DNA of 64,000 nucleotides from Apostichopus japonicus (GCF_037975245.1 NC_092563.1:3729001-3793000); one strand, 5' to 3'; positions 14,511-27,619 are shown, counted from the first letter of the stretch. A program made the numbers and translations. Notes: generated by a model not told the origin, from the letters alone.

Positions 14511-17500
14511 TCAGTAGGGTGAATACCAGGACGCACGGCGAGGTCTGCAAGAAGAAAAAGAAAGTTATTCCAGATGTGTCGAATCTACTATGGCTATAGA
14601 CCTTACATCTGAAAGGTACATATCACGCATACACGCCAAAAACGGATGATATGAACTTTCTATGAGACCTGGCGCTTCACATCGAGTGTACAATACAGAC
14701 GAAACGGTGTGTCTTCCACATTAGAGAATGCTGAAGTATTTGACTACAGTAGTGGATCCAATGTGCTTGTTGTGAAGTAGAGACTACAATCTTGAGTCGC
14801 AGCAGAAAGGTCTGCACTGTTTGGAGAGCCATACACCAGTTGGGGTGGGGGGGGGGGCAGTCATGAATCCCTTTAACATACTTTCTGAGGTCATTGAATC
14901 TATTAAAGTGAACAATAGCAGAGCAAATTTGTTGCTACTCCAAGTTCGATGAAGGATTCATTTCCAATTCAAGACTGAGCTGACTAACAGAGATATGTAC
15001 TGCCGACCTCTAAGTAGAGCTCTGATTTGCATTAAGAGCAACGTTCTGTCCAAACACTTAAAACTTAGAAATGTTGACATATTTTCTCTCCAGGATTAGC
15101 AAACTTTCTGAGATTGACAGATCTATAGTGTCAATAAATGCGAACAATACTAGCAAAACAGCCTCTGTTCCAGCATACTTGACTGAGAGGCAGTAGAGAA
15201 CTGAACCAGTTGTTGAACTTGTTTACTAACCTGTTTGAGACAGAAAGTACTCAAGAGACTTACCTGTATTGACCTCTTGGTCTGTAAAAGCCACCAGAGT
15301 TATACTGGTTGTAAAAGCCTCTTCCACCACCACCTCTATGCCTCCCCCTACCCCTTCCTCTGTCTGTACTGCTAATGCCAGGTCTGTTTGTTCTTTTTGG
15401 TACAACCTGAGAAATATAACAAATACAAAAGTGTTCACAGTAATGATGATACAAAGTTGACGAGAAAAAAAAATGCAGATTGATATGAATAAATCAAAGA
15501 AGTAAAAAAAAAAAGAAAAAAAACCTCTAAAACTGGTGTCTGCAAGAAGATCCTGTTTAGGAGAATAATGTTGTTGTGTTGATCTTCACCATTTGTTTTC
15601 TTCTCTACAAAAGTCATTGCACATTGCTGCGATAGGTGTTCGAAATGAAATCATTTTGCAATAAAGGAAGTTGTAGATGAAAGGATTGCAATTACAAAGG
15701 TGATTAGCAGTTTGTCAACATGTTGGCACTGGGGGAGTAGTGTCAAAACTCTGGTGGCAATTCAATACAGTCAACTTTGTTATTGCCCTTCCATATGTTG
15801 TACTACTACTTGAAAATTGAAAAAAAGAAGTTATCATTGCATAACCGGGCGATATTTCGGTGGAAAGGAGTGGAAGTTAGTCATACCTTTATTTGTCTCC
15901 CTTTAAACAGAGAATCTGTTAATGTTTCTGCCATTTTAACGGCATCTTTCTCTGCAAATTCCACATACGCATACCTGTAATGAATCGGATTTAAAATAGC
16001 ATAAGTACAGAGCACTAATAGCTCAACATGGCTGGAAAGAAAAGCAGGAACGAAAGGTGAGGATATGATAGCATTATGATCTTATTGCTAATCTGAACAT
16101 AGAATTAATAAGAGAACATCAATTCTCAAGATACTGAATGAAGGCGACAAGTTGGACTGACAAAGCACTCTGAAAGTCCAATTGATCTGTCCTGCTGGAC
16201 ATTAAAACCTGGATTGTTTTTTTGATTTATGGCTTAATCTTGGACTTGGTATCACTTGATCGGGAGAAGATATCCCACATTCTCCATTTTTCCAGGAGTG
16301 CAACCTCTAGAGCTGCCTCATCAGAGGGAATCGAAAGATACAAACTATATATAAAATACAGATATACTTTAAAGAGTAATATCACACACAAAAATCATGT
16401 TGTAAAAGTCATGTTAAGAGGACATTAAACAGTAAAAGACAGTGACTTTTCCAATTCAAATTTCCATGATGATAATAATCATTAATTCTGGTATTACCAA
16501 ATGTGTCCATCAAATTTTACCAAGTACAACAAAATCTTCTACCTCCAAAAAAAAATGGGCAGTTAGGATGTGATTTTGGAGCAAATTTTCTACAATTTAG
16601 CGGTGACGTTCAACCATTACAAGATCCCTTTAATGATGAGAATGATTCTAGTATCTTTCATGAATAGGATTGCTACATTACCCTTTTGGGTGTCCAGTAA
16701 ACTTGTTGCAGAGGATGGTTATCCTATTGATGGAACCACACCCATGAAAATGAGCTTCCAAATCTTCAGCTGTAGCAGAGTAGTCCACCTTGAAAAGCAG
16801 GCAGGAAAATGAAAAAAAGTATCCAATTGTGATATTAGATATTTCTGCGAGGATGTCGTAATAAATTAAATAAGTTAAAGTTACTTAGAAAATAAATATA
16901 ACACCCAAAATATCTCCTAGCAGGTACTCTCAGCAATTTACCTAGAAGCAAACAACGACCTATTATATTTATTCATTTTCATGCAAAATATTGAGATTTG
17001 AAAAGACTCATTGGGATTGTCACTGAGTTTTTCACTTTTGTAGCAATGCTTAGTTACAGGAGGGACATTCACAAGACTAAAACACTACAATTTCAATTCT
17101 CTGCTATTTGTGAAACTAGAGCACCAATGGTGCAGAAGCTCATACCTTTTCGAGCTTAAAACTGTAGGGCCCACAAAACTTTATGGCCCACCAAATTTCA
17201 GGCCATTTTTCAGATTCCACCAATTTTGGGCCCATGAGGGATAACCCCCCCCCCCCCTCCGTTAGCAGAATACTGGCCACACCACTGGCTATAATTCCTA
17301 TTTTCCCCCTTTAAATCCTGTTTTACCCACTCTCTCAAACAATACCACTGACCTACCCTATTAAACTTTCTCCCCTCTACCTGAGCAGACCTGAAGCACT
17401 CCTTGCCAAAATTTTGGCTGGCTGCTTACATACCTCAGGCTCAAAGACTTCTAAGAATCGGCAAGTGCTGATTGGCTATAGGGCTCTCATGCTTACAGTT

Positions 17501-19375
17501 CAACAGTTAATAACAACTCCCAGTCCTGCTTTAATTCCACTAACAGCCTCTGCAGAGCTTAACCACAAATGTAAACAAACACTGCAGAGACTGGGAGACA
17601 AATTAAAGGAGCTTTGGCAAAAGGTGAAGGCTCAGATCTTTTTAAACAATGGGGATTAACTGTAATTAATTAACTTTTGACCAAAAATTATTAGGCATCA
17701 TCTTATTCATACACAATCCAACAATCATCAGTTCAACTTTGAATATGATCCATCAAAATCTTGAGGAGATTGAGATATTTGAAAATATTACAAAGAATGA
17801 CCCCCTAAATGACATTTGACCTCAATTTTCCGAACACCCCTCATAACCCTCATCCCGAGGAACGTTGTGACCAAGTTTCATTATAACTGGCCATACACTG
17901 TACGAACAGGAGCAATTTGAAAATAGAGGGCCGCGGCCCGGGCCACAAAAGACCCCTAGTTGATCTTTGATCTCAAATTCATGAACACCCTGAAGGTAAA
18001 ACTTCCACAGTACTATCGTGACAAACCCTCAACATTGTACCATGGAATCTGTAGGAGAAGAAGCATTTTGCGTATTTCCACAAAATGGCCCATTACGGCC
18101 CACAGGTGACCATTGACCCCAAATTTCGGACCATCTCTGATGGCCCTATACCCAATGGTCCTTGTGTCCAAGTTTCATGAAATTCCATCAAACACTGTGT
18201 GAGTGGGAGCGGTTTTACCAATTGTTGACGGATAGAGTGATAGACGCCGCACTGTAACAATAGCTCACACCAGCATGCTGGTATGAGCTAAAAACTATAG
18301 AATGTACAACATGGGGGGGGGGGGGGAGGGTGGGGGCAACTGATTAAGTCCTCACATTTCCAACATATACGGATCTTGAGTCCACCTCTCCTTTCTCTTC
18401 AAAGGTGAGATACTGTGGTGTTGCACCTGGTGTTGTGGGTGGGGAAGTCATGTTCATCTGTTTCTCGACCTCGTTCTGCATCTCCTTCAGTTTTTCTGCT
18501 TCTTCTTCCATCTCACGCACCCGAGCCTTAATTGCTTCAAGTTCCTGTGCACAAGGACAATAACATTTTTCTCATGTAGATCAAAGGGGTGGTTTTTATT
18601 TCTGAAAACTTAAGAGGCTTGTTTGCCTTCGGTCTGTGCATTTGCAGAACCTAGCAAGCACTACTCAGAACAACGTAACAAGTCAAGTAAACGAAATACA
18701 TCACGATGGGATTTTGGTTTCAAATTGCATCACAAAATATCAAACTCAGCTCAAAATGCTGCACTAAAAGATTCATGTAACAATTTAATGTGACCAAGAA
18801 GAAAAACATATGTCAGACTCATTTCTTTTCAATAAAACGGCATTAAGTAAACATTGGAAGTGCGCAACACTGTGTACATACAAACATAAAACACAAACAT
18901 AAAATGGTCAATAAGACTTACTGGCATTAGAGTGGGTGATGGGTAGTAGAGAGGCTATTAGCTATTTCTGCAAGGCCTTTCTTTCAAAGAAATTATGCAC
19001 TCCACTTGCAATGTTGGTGATATGATTCACTCACCCATAGATCTTTGGGTGTACAACATACATTAAAATGAAATCTTTTCACAATGTTTTTCAATTAAAA
19101 CTGTAACCTTACACTTGAAACTGATGACAGCTTAAATATTAAGATGTCTATAGGACAGCACACTATTGCTAAGGAATACTCTGAATAAACTTTTAAACAC
19201 TTACAGCATCTTCAGTTCCGTTATCAGCATTACCATCACCAATGCCAGGACTACCTAACTCCGCTGACATGGAATGTGAGTTGTCGGATGACGTAAGTAA
19301 TGCATCCTCTGAAGTAACGTTAAGCTCCTCAGTCAAATACGAACCATCAACCTCGGTTGATAAATCACCTGCCAT
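14511..19375 (-). CDS. PABPN1: Polyadenylate-binding protein 2 / nuclear poly(A)-binding protein (PABPN1), 6 coding exons
   Basis: Nuclear protein that binds growing poly(A) tails, stimulates poly(A) polymerase and sets tail length. Coding exons in transcript order are 19375-19205, 18544-18356, 16788-16682, 15974-15887, 15406-15264 and 14544-14511. Phases join to give 243 residues. Order: acidic N-terminus (about 1-57); coiled coil of the [20 protein letters not shown] type (about 58-88); one RRM with RNP2 VYVGNV and RNP1 KGYAYVEF, the latter split by an intron; then an RG/Y-rich tail with KRTNRPGIS and the family's ending SWYSPY. There is no N-terminal alanine run; that run is a mammalian feature. 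The initiator lies 9 nt inside a spliced exon (acceptor at 19385-19386), so a non-coding first exon lies upstream. Identity is firm. Confidence 0.96.
17117..18292. repeat. Interspersed repeat filling PABPN1 intron 2, with terminal hairpin
   Basis: The left end contains AGCTCATACC (near 17137) and the right end a near-perfect palindrome at 18262-18289 (AGCTCACACCAGCA then TGCTGGTATGAGCT, one mismatch). The interior repeats prose such as TGACCTCAAATT..CCAAGTTTCAT at intervals of about 170 bp. It occupies most of the intron between exons 16682-16788 and 18356-18544. Hairpin end plus internal repeats recall Helentron-type non-autonomous elements; this assignment is inference. Confidence 0.55.
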
Positions 19376-20570
19376 TGCAATCACCTACAGTAAAAAGAAA
19401 GTTTGAAAGATATTTAAGCTCCGTGCAATTCCATCTAGCATCAAATAAACATTTCACAATTCCAGTTGTAAAAGAAAATGAATAATATCATACATGTAGT
19501 TTGAAGCCATATTCATTTACCAGCAAACAAGTTTAGACACAAAATCACATAATCTCAATATCAAACATAAAGGAATCCCTTTATTAACTGTATTTATGAT
19601 TTTATTGGTTTGGTCCCATAACCCTATACAGTTACTGATGTGAACTGTAATTCATGAAAATGCCAGTGCGAACTTCTTACTAGTCAGGTTTAATCACTTG
19701 CAATTTTAAGCGGTGCTAAACTTGAGAAATTCTAGGCATCTTTTGTCAACTTACAGAAGTAACATACACTAGACCCTGTCAACTTTACCAAGATTTTCAT
19801 CTTAAAACACCTCCTTTGATAGCAACAATAGCAATAGCAGCAACACTTGTCAAATACCTAAAAACAACACTAGGCCTTGGCTAGTTTTATCTTAACTGCA
19901 TGGTAACTACTATGTGTTTGAAATATCCAATACCAACCATCAGGGGAAAGCTTGAGAAGGGTCGATTAGCCCTGAAAAGATGGTTTTAATGATAATTCCT
20001 GCTTTTGGTTAAATTTATGTTTGGGGTACTCAAAGGGAGGGAGGGAGTGATCGCTCCCATTGCTCCCTCCCTAATGGGTGGAGGGTGTTGTTTCCAGAAT
20101 ATTTGTTCAATGAATAGTAATATCATGTGTGTGGGCCTAAGTTAGACAAACAGCAAGTTTGAGAGTAACTATAGAATGCAGGGCCACTCGATGATTCTAT
20201 CTGAGCATCCGGATGTGCGGATGCTAAGTCTCACCCCAGTACGTATGTGAGTAAAAAATGTCAAAGTCAAAGTTCTTTCTTTTGAGTGGATGCAAGGATG
20301 CTTGGATGTGGGGTCAAAAATTTCCTGAGTCCTTTCCTAGTACTTCCGTGGTGGATGCGCGGATGCGGAGTCAAAATGATATAGGTGATGGAATATTAGC
20401 GGGCGTCATACATGTACGGACACGTGTACAGACACTGCGCATCCAGATGCTGGGAAGAGTTAATGAATGGCCCTGTATTCTATAATTGTACCCAGGTTTG
20501 TTACTTTGAAATTTTTGTGTCCGGCTATCCATCCTAGTACTGACTATATCACACTGGGCCTGATCATAGT

Positions 20571-20840
20571 TTTGTCTGAGAGGCTAGGCCTACCTAACAT
20601 AAGGTTAATTTTAGGCTGCATTTGCCATTGGCAAGCACTCAGCAAACTTACGTTATTGACTGATATGCTAGGCCTACGAGTCCTGGTTGGACTACCAGTA
20701 ACAACTTAATAGGCCTATTAATCGCTAGCTAGAGTTCAAAGTTTTGAGGCCTAGCCTAGATCCTAAGTCTTACTTAGTAAAAAGTTAAAACTTCTGCATT
20801 AACTAAGTTTAGGCCTAGCCTATAGGCACCATAATCTAGG
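20571..20840. promoter_or_regulatory. TAGGCCTA-type motif cluster in PABPN1 intron 1
   Basis: AGGCTAGGCCTACC (20581), CTAGGCCTACG (20668), ATAGGCCTATT (20709), GAGGCCTAGCCTAG (20756) and TTTAGGCCTAGCCTATAGG (20808) fall within 250 bp, just downstream of the inferred first exon. The phrase is rare in the rest of the window apart from the first introns of NEDD8 and TRAPPC2L. Function unknown. Confidence 0.4.
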
Positions 20841-20992
20841 CGTTGTACCAACCACTATATATGACAACTCCTTACGGTAGGCTGCAAAGACAAGCATGCA
20901 GAAAATCTTTTATTTTATCGCGAAGCGTTTACCTTACATTATAACAACGGTTAAATTATTAAGTTACAATACCACACAAACTGTTTACTTAC

Positions 20993-21060
20993 CAATTTCT
21001 CTCAAAGATCTTTTGTAAGAATGTAGTAAATTTTGTGTACTGTGACTTCGAGTGAATGCA
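20993..21060 (-). other. PABPN1: Putative non-coding first exon of PABPN1 (5' UTR)
   Basis: On the minus strand a strong donor, AAATTG|GTAAGTAAAC, lies at 20993/20992 and can join the acceptor at 19386/19385, 9 nt before the ATG. The upstream side becomes richer in CpG (GACGCGCATG near 21153, AAGCGCGCG near 21202), which suits a promoter. The exon's right end is a guess. Confidence 0.5.
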
Positions 21061-22436
21061 GTTTATTTGATAGCAAACTGAATTGGGCCTAGCTCAAGCT
21101 CATCAATCTGTATATTTACAGCGTTTGTATGAAGCCGGCCAGATAGCTATGGGACGCGCATGATACATTGTAAGTGCATGGCTAAGTTCCAAAGTAGATG
21201 CAAGCGCGCGTACGTATCATGCAAATTACGTATACCGCCCTCGATATCCAATTCTTATGGAACGCTACCAATGCTGGTGCAGTGCTTTTATTTCCAACAA
21301 TGCCAAACAGTGCATTTTAAGGATTAACCACATATGTAGAACGGTAACGATTGCTTGTAGTTTATTTTCTCTAAATCTTATTCGTAACCAGCCGAGCATT
21401 AAAGGAATATTTAATGGTCATTTCATGTTAACTGTCACATATCTTGATGTAAAAATTGTCTGATTGCAGGTGTCATGAAACTAACAAACGCTCCTTTAAA
21501 TTGCATTACCAAGACATTCTGAAAAGTTGAAAACTTAAAGGCATTGAAGACTTGCCCCAAACCCCGCTCTGAAAAAGTTTACTTTCCGTTGCTTGCAAGT
21601 GAAGTTTTCTTCTTGTCGCTACAAAATGCAGACAGTAATGAAAGTGATACCTTGTTATCTTTTATCTGGACCTGAGATGTCCATCGTTGCTATGTACACT
21701 GTGTTATGGGTATTAACAGTAGCTGTATGTATTGACTGTACACTAGTGTCTAATTACCGACGGTAGCAAGCTGTGTGTGTATTTTCTGGGACTGATGGTG
21801 GTGTTTCACCTGTTACACCTCTGTTCACCTGTTACACTTCTGTTACACCTCATTCAAAACTAGGTCAGATTACCGGCATGAGACGTTTTTTTTTATTTTC
21901 GATTTCACTTATGAGTTTGAGGACCGACGAAGGAAACACAACCCAGTCGCCTCTCAGGTTTCCTGCACAAATTCTGCACACCAACACTTGCTGACCGAGA
22001 CTTCTTCTGTCGTACCTGAAAAATATAACCTTTTTTAATATTACAGAGACAGGTACAAAACCCTATTGCAGCTACAGAAAATGATTGCTATTCATGATCA
22101 TGCCATCATACAGACTACAAAAGCACATCTTACATGAAGGGCACATAAAGTATTGGGCACGACCCCAAAGTACAGTAGGTATGAGGTGTGACATTTCCAT
22201 TCAAAAGAGTAAAACGAAAATATTGCAATATTTTTTTTTTTAAATATCCATCGATTTGCAGAAGAGCAGGATTTTTGGTGAGTTGTGGCTCAGTCCTCAT
22301 GAAATATTGATTCAGATATACAGATGGGTCAAATGAATTTGTGCACCACTCCTTTAAATGGCATTTTTATGTAATATGAGAAATGTTGTGAAAGGAAAGC
22401 AAATAGAAACAGTGAAATCTTTCTTCTTGTTATACT
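21061..22436. other. Intergenic spacer, PABPN1 promoter side to NEDD8 3' end
   Basis: No coding exon is seen. 21150-21250 holds CpG-rich words expected near a promoter; 21773-21994 is a short open frame with no recognisable motif. The remainder is AT-rich. Confidence 0.4.
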
Positions 22437-22442
22437 TTATTC
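22437..22442 (-). promoter_or_regulatory. Candidate poly(A) signal for NEDD8
   Basis: TTTATT on the plus strand is AATAAA on the minus strand, about 1.6 kb after the NEDD8 stop codon. Weak evidence alone. Confidence 0.2.
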
Positions 22443-24021
22443 TGCAACACTGTTTACACTTTTGAAACAAAAATGAATATTTTTAACACTTTCCAACTGT
22501 ATACATGTGGCAGAGACACAGCCTTTGTTTTTCCTGAATCAATTCCTACAGACATTTGTAAATTCCCAAGTTAGGGAAGAGACCCCCCAAAAAAACCTTC
22601 ACAGAAATAGATGGTAAAAAATACACATACACATAACTATTTCTTTCTTTTTGTCTTATTTTTTAGTTGCAAGAATTTTTCTACATATGATAATGCATTT
22701 GATCGGTGTTTGTCATCAATGTTGAATCTCTTCTCACAGTTCACTATCTGTCTGTGTCATTGCTCCAAAATGAATTATCTTTTGTTTGGGTGGATTTTTG
22801 TATATTTTTGTCTTTCTAGTGACTTACACCTACCATATCAAGGAATCAAATGTTTCTACTTACCCTGGTATTTAAAATAATTCATGACTAATTGACTATA
22901 ACTATTATATCAAGACGATTGGTAGCAACTGCGAATGGGGTGCATACTTTGACAAAATATTGTATTTGTCTTGTGCCTTACTACAAATATATAAACCACA
23001 ACTTATGCAAACTTTTCAGGTAATGTCAGATGGGGAAATCATCCTAACTTCATAGCATAAGCAGTGTCGTTCACAGATAATTATTATAGATCAAGCAAAA
23101 GAAGGAAACAGAGGATGATGGAAACTGAAAGAAACAATTCAAAATTTCAAATTGAAAAAAATGCAAATGAACACCTTTTCAAGTTATATTTTGTCTTATT
23201 GTGTTTAATATTATGGTATTGGAACATATCAATTCTGATGAAATTGCGGCAAAAACTACCTAATTATAGCCATGCACGATAAGTTAAGACTGTTAGATAG
23301 CTACGAGGTCTCACTTGACACATATTAAGGTACCTTTAATTACTGCCACAAGGATAAATAATCATAATAATGTCACAAACACTACATGATATATCAACTC
23401 TTGTATGGTACATCTGACAGATCAATGGCGGCATAACTTTACGTTTTGGTGACGTATCAACTGCAGATAATTCATTCCATGTTCAACATGCATATGTTTT
23501 TCCAACAGAAAATTTTGCATGGGGTACAATAGAAAAAAAAATAACAGTATGTAAAAACCTAGAATCAAAGAATTTTCAATGACAATTCAGGTAATATACA
23601 AACATCCATCTCGTAAATTTCTTAATTTTAGGACTCAAATATTCTGAGAAAGTCAAGTGAGAAAGCTCAAAACCTTGAGTTGATATCTTTTCATTTAGTT
23701 GACAATGGTCTTAACACCACATTTATAGCAGAACAATGTGTTATACACAGTACTGTAGTGACCTCAGTGGAAGAAGTGTAGACTGTGTCAAGTTTTCTAG
23801 ATCATCAGTAAGTTAGGGTAAATATAAAAACAGAAATAAACCGCACCGACAATCCTGTTGATTTTTGAAGCATCCATCTTGAATCCATCGGGTCCATCTC
23901 GCAAATGCTGACCTACATGCTCTGATATCATGCTGACCCCGACTCTCGGAGAGAGGTGACTTATGTACAGCGATCAAAGCAAAGTCCCAAGTGACCATGA
24001 TTTTGCCATCTATTAATGTTG

Positions 24022-27000
24022 TTATAAAAGTCCGCCTCTTAAAGCCAATACAAGATGAAGCACTGATCCGCCTTGAACCTTATAGTCTGCTGCTGTCTTA
24101 TCATCATTCCTGTGAGCCAAAAAAAAACAAAAAAACGTGTGAATGATTTTCACATTCATGCACCACAAAGTATTCAAAATCAATATGAATATAACTCAAT
24201 TTTTTGTCGAGGTTTCAAATTCTTCTCTCTAAATGAACAAGTTCATGCAATGTACATAATTGATATCTTTATTTCTCATATAACTGGAAAGAATAACCAT
24301 TAACTGCACACATTAAATATTCAATATCCTGATCTATAGTAAATATTGTTGTCTTTTTTAAATACTTAAACTTGAGCTAAGCGAACTAACACTATAACTC
24401 AATGGAAAGTATGACTGAGTCAATCGTGGTGTTATAATAAATAGGACCAGATTTATCATTGAGCAATAGGGACCTAGGCACCCACTCTAGCAACAAATGG
24501 GGGGGGGGGGGATAGGAAAGTGTTGGAAAAACTTTACTATACCATAAAACGGGGGAAGTATTAACTATAGAAAAGTTTCACTGAATATCTTTACACAAAC
24601 TGTTTGTTTTGGTTGCCTCTCCCTATCACTGTCCTATGCTTGGTTGTCGTATGGCTAATTGGTTACCCCAGAAGCTAGGTGACCAAACCAGGGTGACTAA
24701 GAAGGTTAATGCAGTGCCGACTGTTTGTAAACTGGTTATCACTAACTTGAAAATTTTCAGGGGTTCTGGTTATTTGATAAAGAGATTTAGTCCTTTCAGA
24801 TCAAGGACCAACTCCTACAAATTGGCTACAGATTTTTGCGTAGCAGTTTTGTGTGTTATGAATTTTTGGCTGCTGTTATAAATGGCACAATGCAGTTTTT
24901 TTTTAAAGTTAAAAGCCCACTACTAATACGTCCATTTTGTAGCAATTCTTGCCCATTTTGCCATAGCACTTTACTTTATCTTTCCCTGCAAGAACAAAAA
25001 ATGCTTACATCTGTTTGCCACTGAAGATGAGTCTCTGTTGAGGTGGGGGTATCCCTTCTTTCTCTTCCACTCTCTCTTTAATTCTTTCAACCTAAAAATA
25101 TTAAAGGAAGAAATAATGAACAAAGCACACATTTAAGGTAAAGTACATCTGTAAGTTACAATTTACTGACCACTAAGGAGACATGCCTGTAAGTCACAAC
25201 TAACAGTCCACTAACGACAAACTGCACAATACTGTATAAAAGCAAACTGTAAAATCAGTTGGAACCAAATAAACTGTGAGCTACACTGTAATGTTGAAAA
25301 TTTATTGTGTAAAAATAGTGTGGGCTTGACATACTGTTCCTCTTATATGGCTAGTTAAACTTGTTGCCTCTGAAAAAGTGTGCTAAGATCAAAATGTCAA
25401 TCCCTAAAACTGTATAAAGTACAATTTACCCACAACGGCATTTTTTTGGAGGGTGGGTTCCTTATTATTCCCCCTCCCTCCCTCTCTTTTTCTTTGAAAC
25501 ATACCTTAAAATTTCATGTCTGTTTATTCACTCCCTTCCCTTTATTGTTTGATTCCTTTATTACAACTGGAATTACAGTCAATCATTTCACAAAATCCAC
25601 AAAATACTCACTTTGTCATTGGGCTCAATGTCAATTTCAATCTATAAAATAAAAGTGAAAAAAACATAAGGAATCAAATAAATTATAAACAATAGTATGA
25701 CAATAGTAATGTGACGTTAATTTTGTCAAAGAGAACACTTAATTTAATATGATCAAGGCTATCTTAAAGCCTTAGTATTGGATTCCATTATAAAGACAAA
25801 CAAAGCCATGCCCATCATAACAACATAAATCATCTTTTTCGTTTACAATCACAATACTATGATGAGGTACATGTCTTCAAAATAAGTTCCTCGTGATAAT
25901 GTTGTGATTGTAGGGGAACCTGTCTAAAGTCCAAAAGAGATGATTTAGGCCATTAAGATACACATCAGTCTGTGTTGGTTCATAATGGAAAAATATTAGT
26001 TTTAAAGGTCACTGAATGGAAACATTGAAATTGTTTAAATATTGCTGTTGGTTTGAATTCTGGACTCTGATTGACTTTGAGTCCGGTGTTAATCTAACGA
26101 CCGTTATCCCATCCAATATGAAATATTTGGTTTCACAAAATACCACCAAAAAGTGACTGGACCATTATGAATGAATCGTGGAAAAACAATAAATTCAAGT
26201 ATGACCGATAAATAGTTCTCTAACATGCTTGCAGACTCAATAACATATATCAGAGAGCAATGCATAAGTACTACTTAAAAGTGTTTAAAATTTGTTGTAA
26301 AATCCATTTGGATTTAATTATCCAACTGTTTCTTACTTTCAAAAAGTTTCAATTTTATTTTAAAATTTCCTCATCCCGAAAGTTTCATACATATTTATTT
26401 TGCAACTTTATCTTATTATCCTCATTTTGTTATGACTAACAAGCATCTTACACTACAAATTCTAATAATCACAGCAATGTTTTTTTCTTTTGGGGGGGGG
26501 GGGGTATTTTAGGATTACTTTTATTAAGTTATTATTTGTTTTCACTGTATTTATTTCCTTTTATCTTTTTTTTTTATGAAGCGCTTTGATACTTTATGTG
26601 ATTTAAAGCTATATAAATGACGTATTTCTCATATTACTTATAGTTTAAGTGGTAAGGGTTGGTCCCAACTTCCACCCTCAATGCACTGCCTTAAAAGCTG
26701 TCATCTATGACCACACTACCACCATCTCACTATCAGCAATACTTTTTACCACTGACACCATGGTATTATTAAATACCCAGTCTTTAACATCCCTTAGCAA
26801 TTAAGAAGTAAATAATAATGCAAATATGTATTTAATTGAAAATCTGACCTTTTGAAAAATTAAAACAAAACAAACAAAACAAAGCAATTTAGAAATCAAT
26901 TTAGAGCTAGACATTTAGCCGATGGATTAGGCCTATATTTGAAAAACATAATGAAAGTGACAGTAACTTACCTCCTTTCCTGTCAGCGTCTTTATATTCA

Positions 27001-27619
27001 GTCAGAGGAAACATCAGTTGTTACAAGTTGAATCAAAGAGAAGCAAGAAAATTAAGAAAGCTATGGTTACAAAAATAACAAAGCTAAAGTTAATGAATGT
27101 TGTGTTAAACTTTAACATGGTAGCCTATGTGAACAAAAGGTCAATGTACCAAAATTGCGATGCATTCTCCACATTCTGTGTGCACCTTTCACTTCAGTAT
27201 GATAAAAGTTGCATGTAAATTCATTCCATACCGAATTCGATGATGGGTCCCTACCAGAGTTGCCTCTGAGTTTACTACTTTCTGCACTTCATATAAGAAT
27301 CAAGCAATATTTTGAGTTTTCTTTAGGCTAAGTAGACACTGCCATACCATAGTAAATGGTGAACAGTCAGTATCTGCTCATCTGTTGACAGATACTCATG
27401 TATCTGAATCGAGCATTTAGCCTACGTCGACCCATCAAGGTCTAATTTCTAATGATATTTAACACTGGCTACTAAAGCAACTACACAAACTATGCGCCTA
27501 GCCTATATAGGCTATGCTAGGCCTAACTTAGGCCACCCTTAACAGTTAAGATCTGTAACTTAGTGTTATGTCGAGCCTATCGACCTCCAAAGTTAACTTA
27601 CCTTAACTTTAATAAGCAT
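24022..27619 (-). CDS. NEDD8: NEDD8 ubiquitin-like modifier, complete, 5 coding exons
   Basis: Ubiquitin-like protein joined to cullins through its C-terminal glycine, which activates cullin-RING ligases. Coding exons are 27619-27602 (MLIKVK), 26989-26972 (TLTGKE), 25641-25612 ([10 protein letters not shown]), 25091-25009 (27 codons plus 2 nt) and 24109-24022. The frame joins to 78 residues. Family marks: [14 protein letters not shown], the hydrophobic-patch strand RLIFSGKQ, and the tail LALRGG, whose alanine at position 72 separates NEDD8 from ubiquitin. Two extra residues (LL) follow the Gly75-Gly76 pair, so a hydrolase such as UCHL3 or DEN1 would need to trim it; human NEDD8 carries five. 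Exons 1 and 2 code only 18 nt each. The ATG lies 332 bp from that of METTL17 on the other strand. Firm. Confidence 0.96.
24206..24393 (-). repeat. Inverted near-copy of the METTL17 intron 2 / exon 3 junction, in NEDD8 intron 4
   Basis: Read on the minus strand, this 188-bp segment matches 29284-29468 almost base for base (roughly nine in ten by eye), from AGTGTTAGTTCGCTT to ACCTCGAC. It includes the TTTAG acceptor and the first 23 nt of METTL17 exon 3, then the match stops. It lies about 100 bp into NEDD8 intron 4. It is not a METTL17 retrocopy because intron sequence is included. Confidence 0.9.
26972..26989 (-). CDS. NEDD8: NEDD8 coding exon 2, an 18-nt microexon
   Basis: Six codons (TLTGKE) sit between the acceptor ATATAAAG and the donor GAG|GTAAGTTACT. 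Without them the protein would lose residues 7-12, the beta1-beta2 turn of the fold, yet stay in frame. The sequence matches the family exactly, so the exon is real. Confidence 0.9.
27494..27540. promoter_or_regulatory. TAGGCC-type palindromic cluster in NEDD8 intron 1
   Basis: GCGCCTAGCCTATATAGGC is followed at once by TATGCTAGGCCTAACTTAGG. A further ATTAGGCCTATA stands at 26926, near exon 2. Same motif family as in the first introns of TRAPPC2L and PABPN1. Function unknown. Confidence 0.4.
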
